Shown here piece after piece: positions 54,395 through 63,816 of a stretch of DNA of 64,000 nt. The stretch is from Flammeovirga pectinis (GTDB taxonomy: Bacteria; Bacteroidota; Bacteroidia; Cytophagales; Flammeovirgaceae). The notes beneath the pieces are model-generated. The model searched no databases and was not told the origin of the DNA. It saw only the letters and a program-made list of their open reading frames with translations. A program made the position numbers and the translations under genes. Each line of letters opens with the position of its first letter. Position 1 is the first letter of the stretch. Location: NCBI RefSeq assembly GCF_003970675.1, contig NZ_CP034562.1, positions 248,001-312,000 of the forward strand. The letters run 5' to 3'.

Positions 54395-55360
54395 ATGTTA
54401 ACCCAAAACAGTATGAGTAAGAACATTAAGTTAAATAATAGCCCTGTTACTAATCAATTAGTTAAGCTACAGACAGCCTTAGGTGGTGACCTTGTTAGTG
54501 AACATCATTTAGTAATTGATAATGAAATCCTTGTTGGAGATATTCATTATTATACCAATGGATATACAGATTTTACGATTGTAGAAGTGGAGGTCAGAGA
54601 AGACCTGAAAATTGAGTTTTTTCATATAGACGACTTTCATTATACCGCACAATTTTTTGGTAAAAATCTAGTCTATTCAAAAGGCAAGGAGGAAGATATT
54701 CAGATATCAATCCCGAATGGTTTTTTTATTTTAAAGGATGCAGAGTCTATACATATGCATTTTAAAAAAGGGGAAAAAGTAGAACAAGTAACGATATACT
54801 TTACAAAGGAAATTTTAAGAGAGGAATCAAATGTCTTTTTAGAAAAATTAGATAGTTTTATTTTTCATGAAGGAGACGCCAATCTAAGAGTTTGGAAAAG
54901 AGCTGTTTTTACATCAAAACCCCTTGATAAGGATTTAAGAGAAGAATGGTATTTATTAAAAATGATGGAATTGAATTTGATTTTTCAAAACGTCATCAGA
55001 AAAATAGGTACAAAAGGAGAGAAGAGGGTATATTCTGATTATGAAATAGATATCGCATTTTTAATAAAGAAAGTAATTACAGAAGACATTAAAAATAAAC
55101 CAATTGTTTCTGATCTTGCTTTAGAATATGGTATCAACTTAAATAAACTTGAGAAAATTTTTAGATATGTTTTTAACGAAACCATCTATCAATTCTACAA
55201 AACTGTTAGGATTAACAAGGTGAAAGAAGAAATCTATACTACAGATAAGGCATTTACAGAAATTGCTTACGATTATGGATACACTGATGTAAACCATATG
55301 TCTAAAAATTTTAAAGCAAATTTTGGCCTAACACCTTCACAGTTTAAGGAAAATAATTGA
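54395..55360 (+). CDS. AraC family transcriptional regulator
   Basis: 321 residues. The C-terminal AraC DNA-binding domain (about 215-320) has two helix-turn-helix motifs: VSDLALEYGINLNKLEKIFRYVF and FTEIAYDYGYTDVNHMSKNFKANFG, then LTPSQFKE. The N-terminal ligand part is not recognised. A start six codons later at 54413 (MSKNIK) is equally possible. Divergent from the aldolase gene. Confidence 0.88.
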   Translation: MLTQNSMSKNIKLNNSPVTNQLVKLQTALGGDLVSEHHLVIDNEILVGDIHYYTNGYTDFTIVEVEVREDLKIEFFHIDDFHYTAQFFGKNLVYSKGKEEDIQISIPNGFFILKDAESIHMHFKKGEKVEQVTIYFTKEILREESNVFLEKLDSFIFHEGDANLRVWKRAVFTSKPLDKDLREEWYLLKMMELNLIFQNVIRKIGTKGEKRVYSDYEIDIAFLIKKVITEDIKNKPIVSDLALEYGINLNKLEKIFRYVFNETIYQFYKTVRINKVKEEIYTTDKAFTEIAYDYGYTDVNHMSKNFKANFGLTPSQFKENN

Positions 55361-55393
55361 TTATAGGATTGAAATAAAAAAGTACAGATATAA

Positions 55394-55427
55394 AAAGACC
55401 TCAATTATTTTAGTAATTGAGGTCTTT
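55394..55427. terminator. strong bidirectional terminator
   Basis: Perfect 13-bp stem AAAGACCTCAATT / AATTGAGGTCTTT with an 8-nt loop, between converging genes. Confidence 0.9.
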
Positions 55428-55445
55428 AATTTTTCTAAATAAAAT

Positions 55446-56087
55446 CTAGTTAAGATTCGGCTGAGGCGTCATTCTTAAATAAGGTTTTACTTCTGTATAT
55501 CCTTTAGGAAAAATACCCGGAATATCTTCAGTTTTTACAGCAGGAACAACTACACAATCATCACCATTTTCCCAGTTTGCAGGAGTGGCAACTTTATGAT
55601 AAGCCGTTAATTGTAAAGAATCAATTACTCTTAGTAACTCGTTAAAGTTTCTTCCTGTAGATGCAGGGTAAGTAATAATTAATTTTACTTTTTTGTCTGG
55701 ATCAATAACAAAAACAGATCTTACAGTCAGTTTGCTATCAGCATTAGGGTGAATCATATCATATAATTCTGATACTTTTCTGTCTTCGTCTGCTATGATA
55801 GGAAAATCAACAGTAGTATTTTGCGTCTCGTTGATGTCTTTAATCCAACCTTTGTGAGATTCTAAACCATCTACACTAAGAGCTGCAACTTTTACATTTC
55901 TTTTGGCAAACTCGTCTTTATACTTTGCTACTGTACCAAGTTCTGTAGTACAAACAGGCGTATAATCTGCAGGGTGAGAGAATAGGATTCCCCAGCTATC
56001 TCCTAGCCAGTTATAAAAATCGATTTCTCCTTCAGATGTTTGAGCTGTAAAGTTAGGGGCTTCATCGCCCAAGCGAATAGTTGACAT
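55446..56087 (-). CDS. 1-Cys (Prx6-type) peroxiredoxin
   Basis: 213 residues. HPADYTPVCTTELG carries the peroxidatic Cys with the family Thr; FPIIADEDRKVSELYDMI and VFVIDPDKKVKLIITYPASTGRNF are Prx6-class segments. It reduces hydrogen and organic peroxides in the cytoplasm. No resolving Cys is apparent in the C-terminal part. Confidence 0.93.
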   Translation of the reverse strand: MSTIRLGDEAPNFTAQTSEGEIDFYNWLGDSWGILFSHPADYTPVCTTELGTVAKYKDEFAKRNVKVAALSVDGLESHKGWIKDINETQNTTVDFPIIADEDRKVSELYDMIHPNADSKLTVRSVFVIDPDKKVKLIITYPASTGRNFNELLRVIDSLQLTAYHKVATPANWENGDDCVVVPAVKTEDIPGIFPKGYTEVKPYLRMTPQPNLN

Positions 56088-56279
56088 TATTAAATAGTAG
56101 TTTTAAGGTGTAAAATGAAAAGTCAATGTTAAGTAATTGCTCTTCAGTTACCAATGTTATAAATATTCTAACGTAAAACCTATAAATCATTAAGATAACA
56201 TAGTATTACCTCCAACCATTCAAGATTTTATAAAAATCTATAAATAACATAAAAATCACTGTATAGTACTTAAAAGTGT

Positions 56280-56287
56280 TATTTTTG
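56280..56287 (+). promoter_or_regulatory. -7 box of the GH2 gene
   Basis: TATTTTTG fits TAnnTTTG and would give a leader of about 80 nt before the ATG at 56374. Confidence 0.35.
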
Positions 56288-56373
56288 GACGGTACATCAA
56301 GTTTATGAACGATTTGTGCTATGTAAATTTTTAGAAAACAAGGATATTGCCTTGGTACAATAAAGATGAAATA

Positions 56374-58788
56374 ATGAACAAACAGTTATTCCTATTTTTA
56401 CTCTTGATGAGCAATTTTAGCTTTGCTCAAAGAACCGAAACCTTATTAAAAGACAATTGGAAATTTAGTAAAGGTGATTTTGAAAAAGCAATAGATATAG
56501 ACTTTAACGATGAAAGTTGGGAGTCGGTAAGCATTCCGCATGATTGGGCAATTAAAGGTCCTTTTAATAAGGAAAATGATATTCAGCGTGTGAAGATTCT
56601 TCAAGATGGAGAAAAAAAAGCGACAGAAAAATCTGGAAGAACAGGTGCTTTACCTTATATGGGGACTGCCTGGTATAGATTAAAATTTAATGTTTCTAGC
56701 CAATCGCTTGATAAAAAAGTACTTCTCCACTTTGATGGAGCAATGAGTGAAGCTAAGGTATATATTAATGGTAAATTTGTAGGGGAACATCCGTACGGTT
56801 ATGCCTATTTTTATTTTGATATAGGTGAGTTTATTACTGAAGGAGAAAATACATTGTCGGTTCGTTTACATAACGAACCAAAATCTTCAAGGTGGTATCC
56901 TGGAGCTGGAATTTATAGAAACGTAAAGCTAATAGTAAAGAATAAAGATGCTGTTGAACGTTGGGGAACAACTATTTCAACACCTTTTGTAGATAAAGAA
57001 AATGCGAAAGTTATTGTATCTACAAAAACAATTGGAGCTGTTGATAAAATAGTGAATGAGATTGTTACTTTAGAAGGTAAATCAATTACTAAGATAGAGA
57101 GTAATGATAAATTTGGTTCAACTTTCGAAACTATTTTAGCCGTTCCTCAACCCAAATTATGGTCGCCTGAAACACCAAATTTATACAGATTAATTACTAC
57201 CACTTATAAAGGTGGCGTAGAAACAGATCAGATTAAGAAAACATTTGGTATTCGTACAATCTCTTATACTTCTGAAAAAGGATTTGAATTAAATGGCGAA
57301 CAAAGGAAATTTAAAGGTGTGTGTTTACACCACGATCTTGGTCCTATTGGTATTGCAATTAATAGGTCGGCTTTAAAAAGACAGTTGGTATTGATGAAAG
57401 AAATGGGAGCAGATGCTATACGTACTGCTCATAACATGCCATCGATAGAGCAATTAGAACTTTGCGATGAGTTGGGTTTAATGGTAATTGCAGAAAGTTT
57501 TGATGAGTGGAAAAAGCCAAAGGTAAAGAATGGTTACAATAGATTTTTTGACGATTGGGCCAAAATTGATGTAGAAAATTTAGTACGTGCTACAAAGAAT
57601 CATCCGTCAATAATTATGTGGAGTGCGGGTAACGAAGTACCAGATCAGTATGGAACTGCAGGTGTAAAAAGAGCAAAATGGTTACAAGATATTTTTCATA
57701 AGGAAGATCCAACAAGACCTGTAACTGTAGGTATGGACCAAGTAAAAGCAGTTATGGCAAATGGTTTTGGGGCTATTCTTGATATTCCAGGGCTTAATTA
57801 TAGAACACATTTATACGAAGATGCTTTTGAAGTTTTTCCTCAAGGATTTGTATTAGGCTCAGAAACTGCTTCTACTGTAAGTTCAAGAGGTGTTTATAAA
57901 TTTCCTGTTGAAGAATTTAAAAAGAAAAAATATTCAGATTTACAATGCTCATCTTATGATTTAGAAGCTTGTCCTTGGTCTAACATTCCAGAAGACGATT
58001 TTATTTTACAAGATGATAAACCTTGGGTTTTAGGTGAGTTTGTTTGGACAGGTTTTGATTATTTAGGTGAGCCTTCTCCTTATAACGAAGAGTGGCCTTC
58101 TAGAAGTTCTTACTTTGGCATTTGTGATTTAGCAGGTATTCCAAAAGACCGTTTTTACTTGTACAAAAGTCGTTGGAATACTAAAGAAGAGACATTACAT
58201 ATTTTGCCTCATTGGAATTGGGAAGGAAGAGAAGGAGAAGTAACACCTGTTTTTGTCTATACAAACTATGATAAAGCGGAGTTATTTATCAATGGTAAAA
58301 GCCAAGGAATTAGAATAAAAGATAAGACTACAAGGCTTGATCGTTATAGATTACGTTGGATGGATGTGAAATACGAAGCTGGAACTGTAAAAGTAGTTGC
58401 TTATGATAAAAATGATAAAGTAGTTGCTGAAAAAGAAATTCGTACTGCAGGAAAATCTCATCATTTAAAATTAGAAGCAGACAGGACAGAAATTATGGCT
58501 AATGGCGAAGATATTAGTTTCGTTACAGTTTCTGTAGTAGATAAAAATGGAATAGAATGCCCAACAGCAAATATTCCACTCACTTTTTCTGTAAAAGGAG
58601 CCGCCGACTTTAGAGCTGTTTGTAATGGAGATGCAACGTCATTAGAGATGTTTCATTTACCAAAAATGAAGACTTTTAATGGAAAACTTGTAGTACTTGT
58701 AGAATCAAAAAATACAAAGGGTACTGCTACTTTAACTGTAAAAGGGAAAGGCTTAAAGTCAAATCAGGTAGATTTAAAAGTGCAATAA
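56374..58788 (+). CDS. secreted glycoside hydrolase family 2 enzyme (beta-galactosidase type)
   Basis: 804 residues from the ATG at 56374, which opens a signal peptide (ends NFSFAQR); an in-frame TTG at 56347 is an unlikely start. GH2 sugar-binding domain (SIPHDWAIKGPF, GTAWYRLKF), Ig-like domain, then the TIM barrel with NHPSIIMWSAGNEV (acid/base E421) and PWVLGEFVWTGFDYLGEPSPY (nucleophile E555). C-terminal DUF4982-like (NYDKAELFINGKSQG) and invasin/Ig-like domains follow. It should remove terminal beta-linked galactose or related sugars. No SusCD pair adjoins it. Confidence 0.93.
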   Translation: MNKQLFLFLLLMSNFSFAQRTETLLKDNWKFSKGDFEKAIDIDFNDESWESVSIPHDWAIKGPFNKENDIQRVKILQDGEKKATEKSGRTGALPYMGTAWYRLKFNVSSQSLDKKVLLHFDGAMSEAKVYINGKFVGEHPYGYAYFYFDIGEFITEGENTLSVRLHNEPKSSRWYPGAGIYRNVKLIVKNKDAVERWGTTISTPFVDKENAKVIVSTKTIGAVDKIVNEIVTLEGKSITKIESNDKFGSTFETILAVPQPKLWSPETPNLYRLITTTYKGGVETDQIKKTFGIRTISYTSEKGFELNGEQRKFKGVCLHHDLGPIGIAINRSALKRQLVLMKEMGADAIRTAHNMPSIEQLELCDELGLMVIAESFDEWKKPKVKNGYNRFFDDWAKIDVENLVRATKNHPSIIMWSAGNEVPDQYGTAGVKRAKWLQDIFHKEDPTRPVTVGMDQVKAVMANGFGAILDIPGLNYRTHLYEDAFEVFPQGFVLGSETASTVSSRGVYKFPVEEFKKKKYSDLQCSSYDLEACPWSNIPEDDFILQDDKPWVLGEFVWTGFDYLGEPSPYNEEWPSRSSYFGICDLAGIPKDRFYLYKSRWNTKEETLHILPHWNWEGREGEVTPVFVYTNYDKAELFINGKSQGIRIKDKTTRLDRYRLRWMDVKYEAGTVKVVAYDKNDKVVAEKEIRTAGKSHHLKLEADRTEIMANGEDISFVTVSVVDKNGIECPTANIPLTFSVKGAADFRAVCNGDATSLEMFHLPKMKTFNGKLVVLVESKNTKGTATLTVKGKGLKSNQVDLKVQ

Positions 58789-58811
58789 GCTAACTTTTCG
58801 TTAACTATCAA

Positions 58812-59918
58812 TTAAAGATTTAGATTAATATTAAATCTACCCCATTTAGGATAATAAGGAGGGAAATTATTTTCAGGATCATAGGTAATTCTATCCCAGT
58901 TATATTCTAAAGAACCAAAATGATAAGACAGAACAAACCCGATAGATACCTTGTAAAGTAATTTTGGAGTCATGTTATACGGAATTACATATGGAGAGGA
59001 TTCAAAAGATATAAGGCTACCAGACATCTCTCCATCATATAAATTTAGTTCTGCACCAGTAATAAATTTTACATAGAACTGGTTTGGCTTAAAGTGATGA
59101 TGTACCCAATTAGATATAGCAGACCTTCTCACTTCTTCATCACCGATCCAAAAAGATTCTGCATATTTTGCTTTCGAGTAACGTGTTTTTCTTATCGAAT
59201 AGAAATTATCTAGGTTTGTTTTCTTAGAGTAAGGTCGTTCAGCTTGTACAAAATAATCATTAAAGATGCCTAAACGTAAAAATAGAGAACCTTCAAAAGA
59301 CATATCCATTGTACCTACAGTACCTCTACCAACAAGAAAGACATCAGAATATTTAAAAGAAGAAATAAAGTTATGCATTACCTCGGCTGTATAATTAAGG
59401 TATAAACCATTGGCAATTTGATTGTCCCAACCATCAATACTACCGTTTCCAATTAAATTATGAAAACCATTTTGGAAAGCTTTTGCTCCCGAAAGTTCAC
59501 CTACAAACCCAACATCCAAACGGGTTTTAATAACTAAACCATTAGAAGGATTAAATGCTTGCCTTGTTATAGACAGGTAGGTTACACCACAATATGGAAT
59601 ATCAGAAGAGTCTACTTCTGTAAGTTGAGAGTTTCTTGGAGTATACATTTTATGCACAATACCAAAATCAAATAAACTATGTCCTTCTTTCTGAGCGAAT
59701 AAAAAAGAACGTGTAAACTTATTATCAAGTCCTTTAAACCCTACTTTTATTTCTGCTCCAAAACTATAAAACTGATCTGTAGATTGCACTAAAAATAAAT
59801 CTTCATCAACCGTTAAGCGTATATAGAAGGGGTCTTTATCCTTAGCTTTTTCTTGAGCAAGAACCGTTGTATTAATAAGTAAAGAAAGAAGTAAAAAGAA
59901 ATAATAGTGAAATTTCAT
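58812..59918 (-). CDS. LpxR-like outer membrane lipid A deacylase family protein
   Basis: About 368 residues, signal peptide (ends NTTVLAQ), beta-barrel pattern throughout and a terminal aromatic/hydrophobic end. IPYCGVTYLSITRQAF, GFVGELSGAKAFQNGFHNLIG and GWDNQIANGLYLNY match the LpxR pattern (DRPYAG..., GxA..., H..IG, GW..Q). The canonical Asp-Arg-Pro-Tyr-Ala-Gly is changed (SDIPYCG), so activity as a 3'-O-deacylase is uncertain. The ATG at 59918 starts the signal peptide. Confidence 0.7.
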   Translation of the reverse strand: MKFHYYFFLLLSLLINTTVLAQEKAKDKDPFYIRLTVDEDLFLVQSTDQFYSFGAEIKVGFKGLDNKFTRSFLFAQKEGHSLFDFGIVHKMYTPRNSQLTEVDSSDIPYCGVTYLSITRQAFNPSNGLVIKTRLDVGFVGELSGAKAFQNGFHNLIGNGSIDGWDNQIANGLYLNYTAEVMHNFISSFKYSDVFLVGRGTVGTMDMSFEGSLFLRLGIFNDYFVQAERPYSKKTNLDNFYSIRKTRYSKAKYAESFWIGDEEVRRSAISNWVHHHFKPNQFYVKFITGAELNLYDGEMSGSLISFESSPYVIPYNMTPKLLYKVSIGFVLSYHFGSLEYNWDRITYDPENNFPPYYPKWGRFNINLNL

Positions 59919-60175
59919 TATTGATGATAAGATGGATGAATTAGTAGTAAACAAAGCACGAATTGAGTCTTAAACTATCTCTTATAGCTTGATAAATTAA
60001 TAAAGTGCTTACTTAAAAAATCTTGATTTTAATGGTTTCCTTTGTTGTTCATCAACAAAAGTGAGTGATTAATGAATTGTAAAATTAGTTAAATTATAGA
60101 GAAGTATATCAACAAGAAGAGATTATAAGCTTAAAGTGATAAACATTTACGGTTGATTTATACACTAAAACTAGA

Positions 60176-61141
60176 CTATAAATTTATTTGTTGCTGTCTA
60201 TATTTTCCTGGTGTAAAACCTGTGTTCTTTTTAAACGCATACGTAAAATGCGCACTCTGTTGGTAACCAACCTTTTCTGCAACAGTGCTTATAGGTAATT
60301 GTGTAGTAGTAAGTAATTGTTTAGCATGTTCAATTCTAGTTCTTGTAGCATATTCAAAAATTGTCTCCTTGTAGGCATCTTTAAAATATTTTTTTAAATA
60401 AGACGTATTTAAACCTACAGATTTGGCTAAATCTGGAATAGAATATTGAACATGTAAGTTATTATCTATTGCCTGTTTAACACTCAGTACTTGTGCTGTA
60501 TATTGATTTGTCACTTCAGTTTCCTCCTTAGAAAAGAGTTCAGTAATTTCAGAAAGTACCTCAATAATTTTTGCATTTAAGAACATCAATTGGCAAAGTC
60601 CTCTTTTGGGCGTTTCTGTAATTTCATATAAAAGTTGCTGTACCTTAATATTGTACTTTGCTACATGAAGTGATTTTTGATTAAAGATGGGTTTCATCAT
60701 TTCTTCTAATGAAGACGTAAAAACACTTTGGTTAAAATAAGTATCAGAAAGCTCTAAAATGATAAGTTCTCCGTTGGTGTTTTGATTGATTTCTATTTTT
60801 AAATCAATTTGATGGTAAATGACAAAGTGCTGTTTTTGAAGTGACTTTGGCGTATCTAAAATTGAAAAGTTAGCTGTTTCATTTTCATCAACATTAAAAA
60901 CAAAATACTTTTTACTTTGGTCGAATGAAATAATTTGAGGTGCAATAGTAAAGCACCTCACCTTTACTTTATAAATACTACAACCCTTAAATTGTATAGA
61001 ACGTATGCCTCCGCACGCACATCTTGATTGCCAATCGTAGGCAGATGTAGTTAAGCCAAATTCCTCAGTTGTACCTGTACAATTAAGATACTTACTAATA
61101 AATTCAGGAAGAGATGTACGCGAAAAGGATGCTACTTTCAT
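60176..61141 (-). CDS. AraC family regulator divergent from the cbiX-like operon
   Basis: 321 residues; C-terminal AraC domain (about 215-321) with IPDLAKSVGLNTSYLKKYFKDAY and ISTVAEKVGYQQSAHFTYAFKKNTG, then FTPGKYRQQ. The N-terminal part has a Cys cluster (RCACGG, then KGC and VRC) that could bind a metal or sense redox state (inference). Likely controls the divergent operon at 61425 through direct repeats between them. Confidence 0.9.
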   Translation of the reverse strand: MKVASFSRTSLPEFISKYLNCTGTTEEFGLTTSAYDWQSRCACGGIRSIQFKGCSIYKVKVRCFTIAPQIISFDQSKKYFVFNVDENETANFSILDTPKSLQKQHFVIYHQIDLKIEINQNTNGELIILELSDTYFNQSVFTSSLEEMMKPIFNQKSLHVAKYNIKVQQLLYEITETPKRGLCQLMFLNAKIIEVLSEITELFSKEETEVTNQYTAQVLSVKQAIDNNLHVQYSIPDLAKSVGLNTSYLKKYFKDAYKETIFEYATRTRIEHAKQLLTTTQLPISTVAEKVGYQQSAHFTYAFKKNTGFTPGKYRQQQINL

Positions 61142-61330
61142 TTCGTTAGTATAGCTGTATAGATTAAGTCGTTTTTTATTTATATCTGTACAAATGTAGC
61201 TTTATTTAGATTAATTAAAAATAGCTGCGATTTGTAGTGATGTTGATTTTCGTTATTAATGCATTGATAATTAATTAATTAGTGTTTAAATAGTGTGTTC
61301 TGATTTATATTTCAAATTACTTTTTTTCTG

Positions 61331-61380
61331 ATTTCGTAAAAATCATTTCCGATTTCGATAAACCTTCTACAATCATTTCG
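61331..61380. promoter_or_regulatory. direct repeats in the divergent promoter, candidate AraC sites
   Basis: ATTTCG occurs at 61331, 61352 and 61375 (spacings 21 and 23 bp, about two helical turns). AATCATTTC occurs at 61341 and 61371. This arrangement suits AraC-type binding just upstream of the -7 box. Confidence 0.4.
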
Positions 61381-61382
61381 TC

Positions 61383-61390
61383 TACTTTTG
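61383..61390 (+). promoter_or_regulatory. -7 box of the cbiX-like operon
   Basis: TACTTTTG fits TAnnTTTG, 34 bp before the ATG. The direct repeats cover the -33 region, as expected for an activated promoter. Confidence 0.45.
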
Positions 61391-61424
61391 TTTCGTTATT
61401 ATTTAGAATCAATTTAAATAAAAG

Positions 61425-62363
61425 ATGAAAAACGGACTTAATATATTTTTGACTATTCTACTTTTTGGAATGATTTCTTGTACTACTAAGCAAGAAACAA
61501 AAGAAATATCGGTAGCTACTTCTCAAGAAAAAATTGCAGTGTTATTAGTTAACCATGGTTCTCACTCAGAAGGGTGGAGAAAAATGTTGACTGATATTGA
61601 AAAAGACGTAGAAGGTGATATCATGAAAAGTGGTGAAATTTCTGAGGTGCGTACAGCATTTATGGAATATACAGAACCATCTATTGCTACTCAGATGAAA
61701 AAATTTGATGCAGAAGGGTACGATAGAGTAATTGTTGTTCCTATCTTTTTAACAATCTCATCGCATACAAGTAACGATATTCCAAATATTGTGGGATTAG
61801 CAAACGATCCGAAAGTAAAAGCAAACTTAAAAGAAGAAGGAATAGAAACATACACATCTAATGCTAGAGTAATTGTTACTCCGTTATTAGATTTCCCAAC
61901 CGTATTAAAGAAAAATATTACACGTAGAGCAAAAGCATTATCTAATGGTTCTGGCGATGAAGGTGTTGCTTTAATTGCTTATGGTGATGAAGAATTTAAC
62001 CAACAATGGGAAGAAATGGTTGAAGACATTGGACGTTATTTAAAAGCACAAACAGGTATTGGTTCTATTTCTTACGGATGGTGTGGTCACTTGGTAAGGT
62101 ATTCTTCTGAACCTACAAAAAAGGCAATTGATCAAATTCTTGATTTGGAAGAAAGAGCTATCGTTATTCCTGTTCTTGTGGCTAATGATGAACATTTCCA
62201 AGGTGAAATTATCCAAAATGGTGTAGATATGGTAGAAGATCAGAAACGTGTTGTTTACAAGCAAGATGCAATTCTTCCTGATGCTAACATCAACAAGTGG
62301 GTAGTGAAAATTGTTGCAGAAACAGTGGCAGAGGTTACTGGTAAAACGGTTGCTAAAAACTAA
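61425..62363 (+). CDS. CbiX-like chelatase lipoprotein
   Basis: 312 residues with a lipobox ending MISC (C19), so it lies outside the cytoplasm. Two CbiX-type halves are seen: LLVNHGSHSEGWRKML with the first metal-site His and VVPIFLTISSHTSNDI, then SYGWCGHLVRYS (second His) and NDEHFQGEII. CbiX/CbiK enzymes insert Co, Ni or Fe into sirohydrochlorin; an exported form cannot serve cytoplasmic cofactor synthesis, so handling of an external tetrapyrrole or metal is more likely (inference). Followed by the flavin/FeS membrane gene after 9 bp. Confidence 0.85.
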   Translation: MKNGLNIFLTILLFGMISCTTKQETKEISVATSQEKIAVLLVNHGSHSEGWRKMLTDIEKDVEGDIMKSGEISEVRTAFMEYTEPSIATQMKKFDAEGYDRVIVVPIFLTISSHTSNDIPNIVGLANDPKVKANLKEEGIETYTSNARVIVTPLLDFPTVLKKNITRRAKALSNGSGDEGVALIAYGDEEFNQQWEEMVEDIGRYLKAQTGIGSISYGWCGHLVRYSSEPTKKAIDQILDLEERAIVIPVLVANDEHFQGEIIQNGVDMVEDQKRVVYKQDAILPDANINKWVVKIVAETVAEVTGKTVAKN

Positions 62364-62372
62364 AAAATAATA

Positions 62373-63806
62373 ATGCGCCTTAAAATAGATTATAGAAAAT
62401 CTGTACTCACAGGGATTGTTCTTTACGTATTTGCCTTTTTTGCCTACAACGGACCATTGGACAGAAAAGGGTTACACCAGAATATTTCTACAATAGAAAA
62501 CGAGTTCTTTGCTCCTAAATTGGTAAGTGCTTTTAAACAAAAACATACAAAAGAAGCAGGCTTAATTTCTGAAGGTAAAAGTTATATTTTAGGCGAATAC
62601 GGATTAATTCGACCTCAAAAGCAAAAGAGAACCAAAGAATCGGGTCTACTTTCTTTTGAGTCGGGTATGGGAGAATCGCTACATAATAAAGAGTGGGCAG
62701 AGGCCATAGCAAAGCGCCTAAAAAAGAAATATGATGACGATGCCGAAATTGTTGTCAAAATGAAAGGAGATCTTTGCTATGCTGAAATCTATGAGGGTAA
62801 TAAACTTCGTTATCTGTATTTCGAAAATTTGCTTCATAATACAGTTCAAGGTTTTTCTGGACCAATTTACATGGGTGTAGAAACTACTTTAAGTGGGCGC
62901 ATTGAAGAGGTATCTTATATTACCTCTAAAGAAACAGAAAGTTACCTGAGAAAGGTATTAAGAAGTGGTTATCTGGAGCAGTATCAAAATTTAAACATGA
63001 ATTCCACAGTTCATGTTATTGATGCTGTTTCTGGAGCAACTATTACTACAAGGGCAATGGCAGAAGGCGTGACAGAAGCATTTACCGCCACTGCTCCTCA
63101 GGTACTTTCAACGTATTATACTTTTGATGTGGATGTATTCCACGTCGATGCAGAATTAACGTATTGGTGGATTTTACATGCAATTGTTATAGCAGGAATA
63201 TTTCTGTATGCAGTGCTTCCACAGGTAAAAAAGACGAAGAAGAATAGGCTTTTTGTATCCCTTTTTACAATGGCATATATAGGGTTTGGCATGAATAGCT
63301 CGTTTACGTATATCACTTTCTTAATGCCATTTATGGGTACAGAAGTCTCTCTTTTTCTATCAATTTATGCCTTATTTACATTACTAGCAGCTATTTGGGG
63401 AAAGAATGCTTATTGTTCTTATGTGTGTCCGTTTGGGGCTGCACAAATGATTACACTTAGATACTCTCCTTTCAAATCTAAAAAACTATTTATCTCTAAT
63501 AAACAAGCCGAATATTTACGTTATGGGTTAACCTTACTATTAGTTGGAGGCTTTATTTATGGCTATAAAGAACTAGGAAATTACGAGTTGTTTCCAGATC
63601 TATTCAGTACAGAAATCTCTTCTTATTGGCTGTATGTAGCTATTGCCTTTATAGTTGTATCGGCAAAATATCCAATGCTTTGGTGTAGAGTGGCCTGTCC
63701 TACAGGTTGTGTATTAGATGGTTTAAAAGACCTTTCTACAGTAAAAAAAGCAAAGGGAAAAAAGATTGTTATACCAAGAAAGAAAATCCATAAAGTGGCT
63801 ATTTAG
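62373..63806 (+). CDS. flavinylated FMN-binding and 4Fe-4S membrane protein (NosR/RnfG-NapH-like)
   Basis: 477 residues. One N-terminal helix, an extracytoplasmic FMN-binding domain with DAVSGATITTRAM (S220-T225, the ApbE flavinylation motif), then about five helices. On the cytoplasmic side there are two polyferredoxin-type Cys groups: YCSYVCPFGA (C348, C352) and WCRVACPTGC (C438, C442, C446). This layout moves electrons across the membrane to a periplasmic acceptor, as in NosR-like proteins. It sits between the chelatase lipoprotein and a TonB receptor. No ApbE gene in the window. Confidence 0.85.
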   Translation: MRLKIDYRKSVLTGIVLYVFAFFAYNGPLDRKGLHQNISTIENEFFAPKLVSAFKQKHTKEAGLISEGKSYILGEYGLIRPQKQKRTKESGLLSFESGMGESLHNKEWAEAIAKRLKKKYDDDAEIVVKMKGDLCYAEIYEGNKLRYLYFENLLHNTVQGFSGPIYMGVETTLSGRIEEVSYITSKETESYLRKVLRSGYLEQYQNLNMNSTVHVIDAVSGATITTRAMAEGVTEAFTATAPQVLSTYYTFDVDVFHVDAELTYWWILHAIVIAGIFLYAVLPQVKKTKKNRLFVSLFTMAYIGFGMNSSFTYITFLMPFMGTEVSLFLSIYALFTLLAAIWGKNAYCSYVCPFGAAQMITLRYSPFKSKKLFISNKQAEYLRYGLTLLLVGGFIYGYKELGNYELFPDLFSTEISSYWLYVAIAFIVVSAKYPMLWCRVACPTGCVLDGLKDLSTVKKAKGKKIVIPRKKIHKVAI

Positions 63807-63816
63807 TCGAAAGGAT

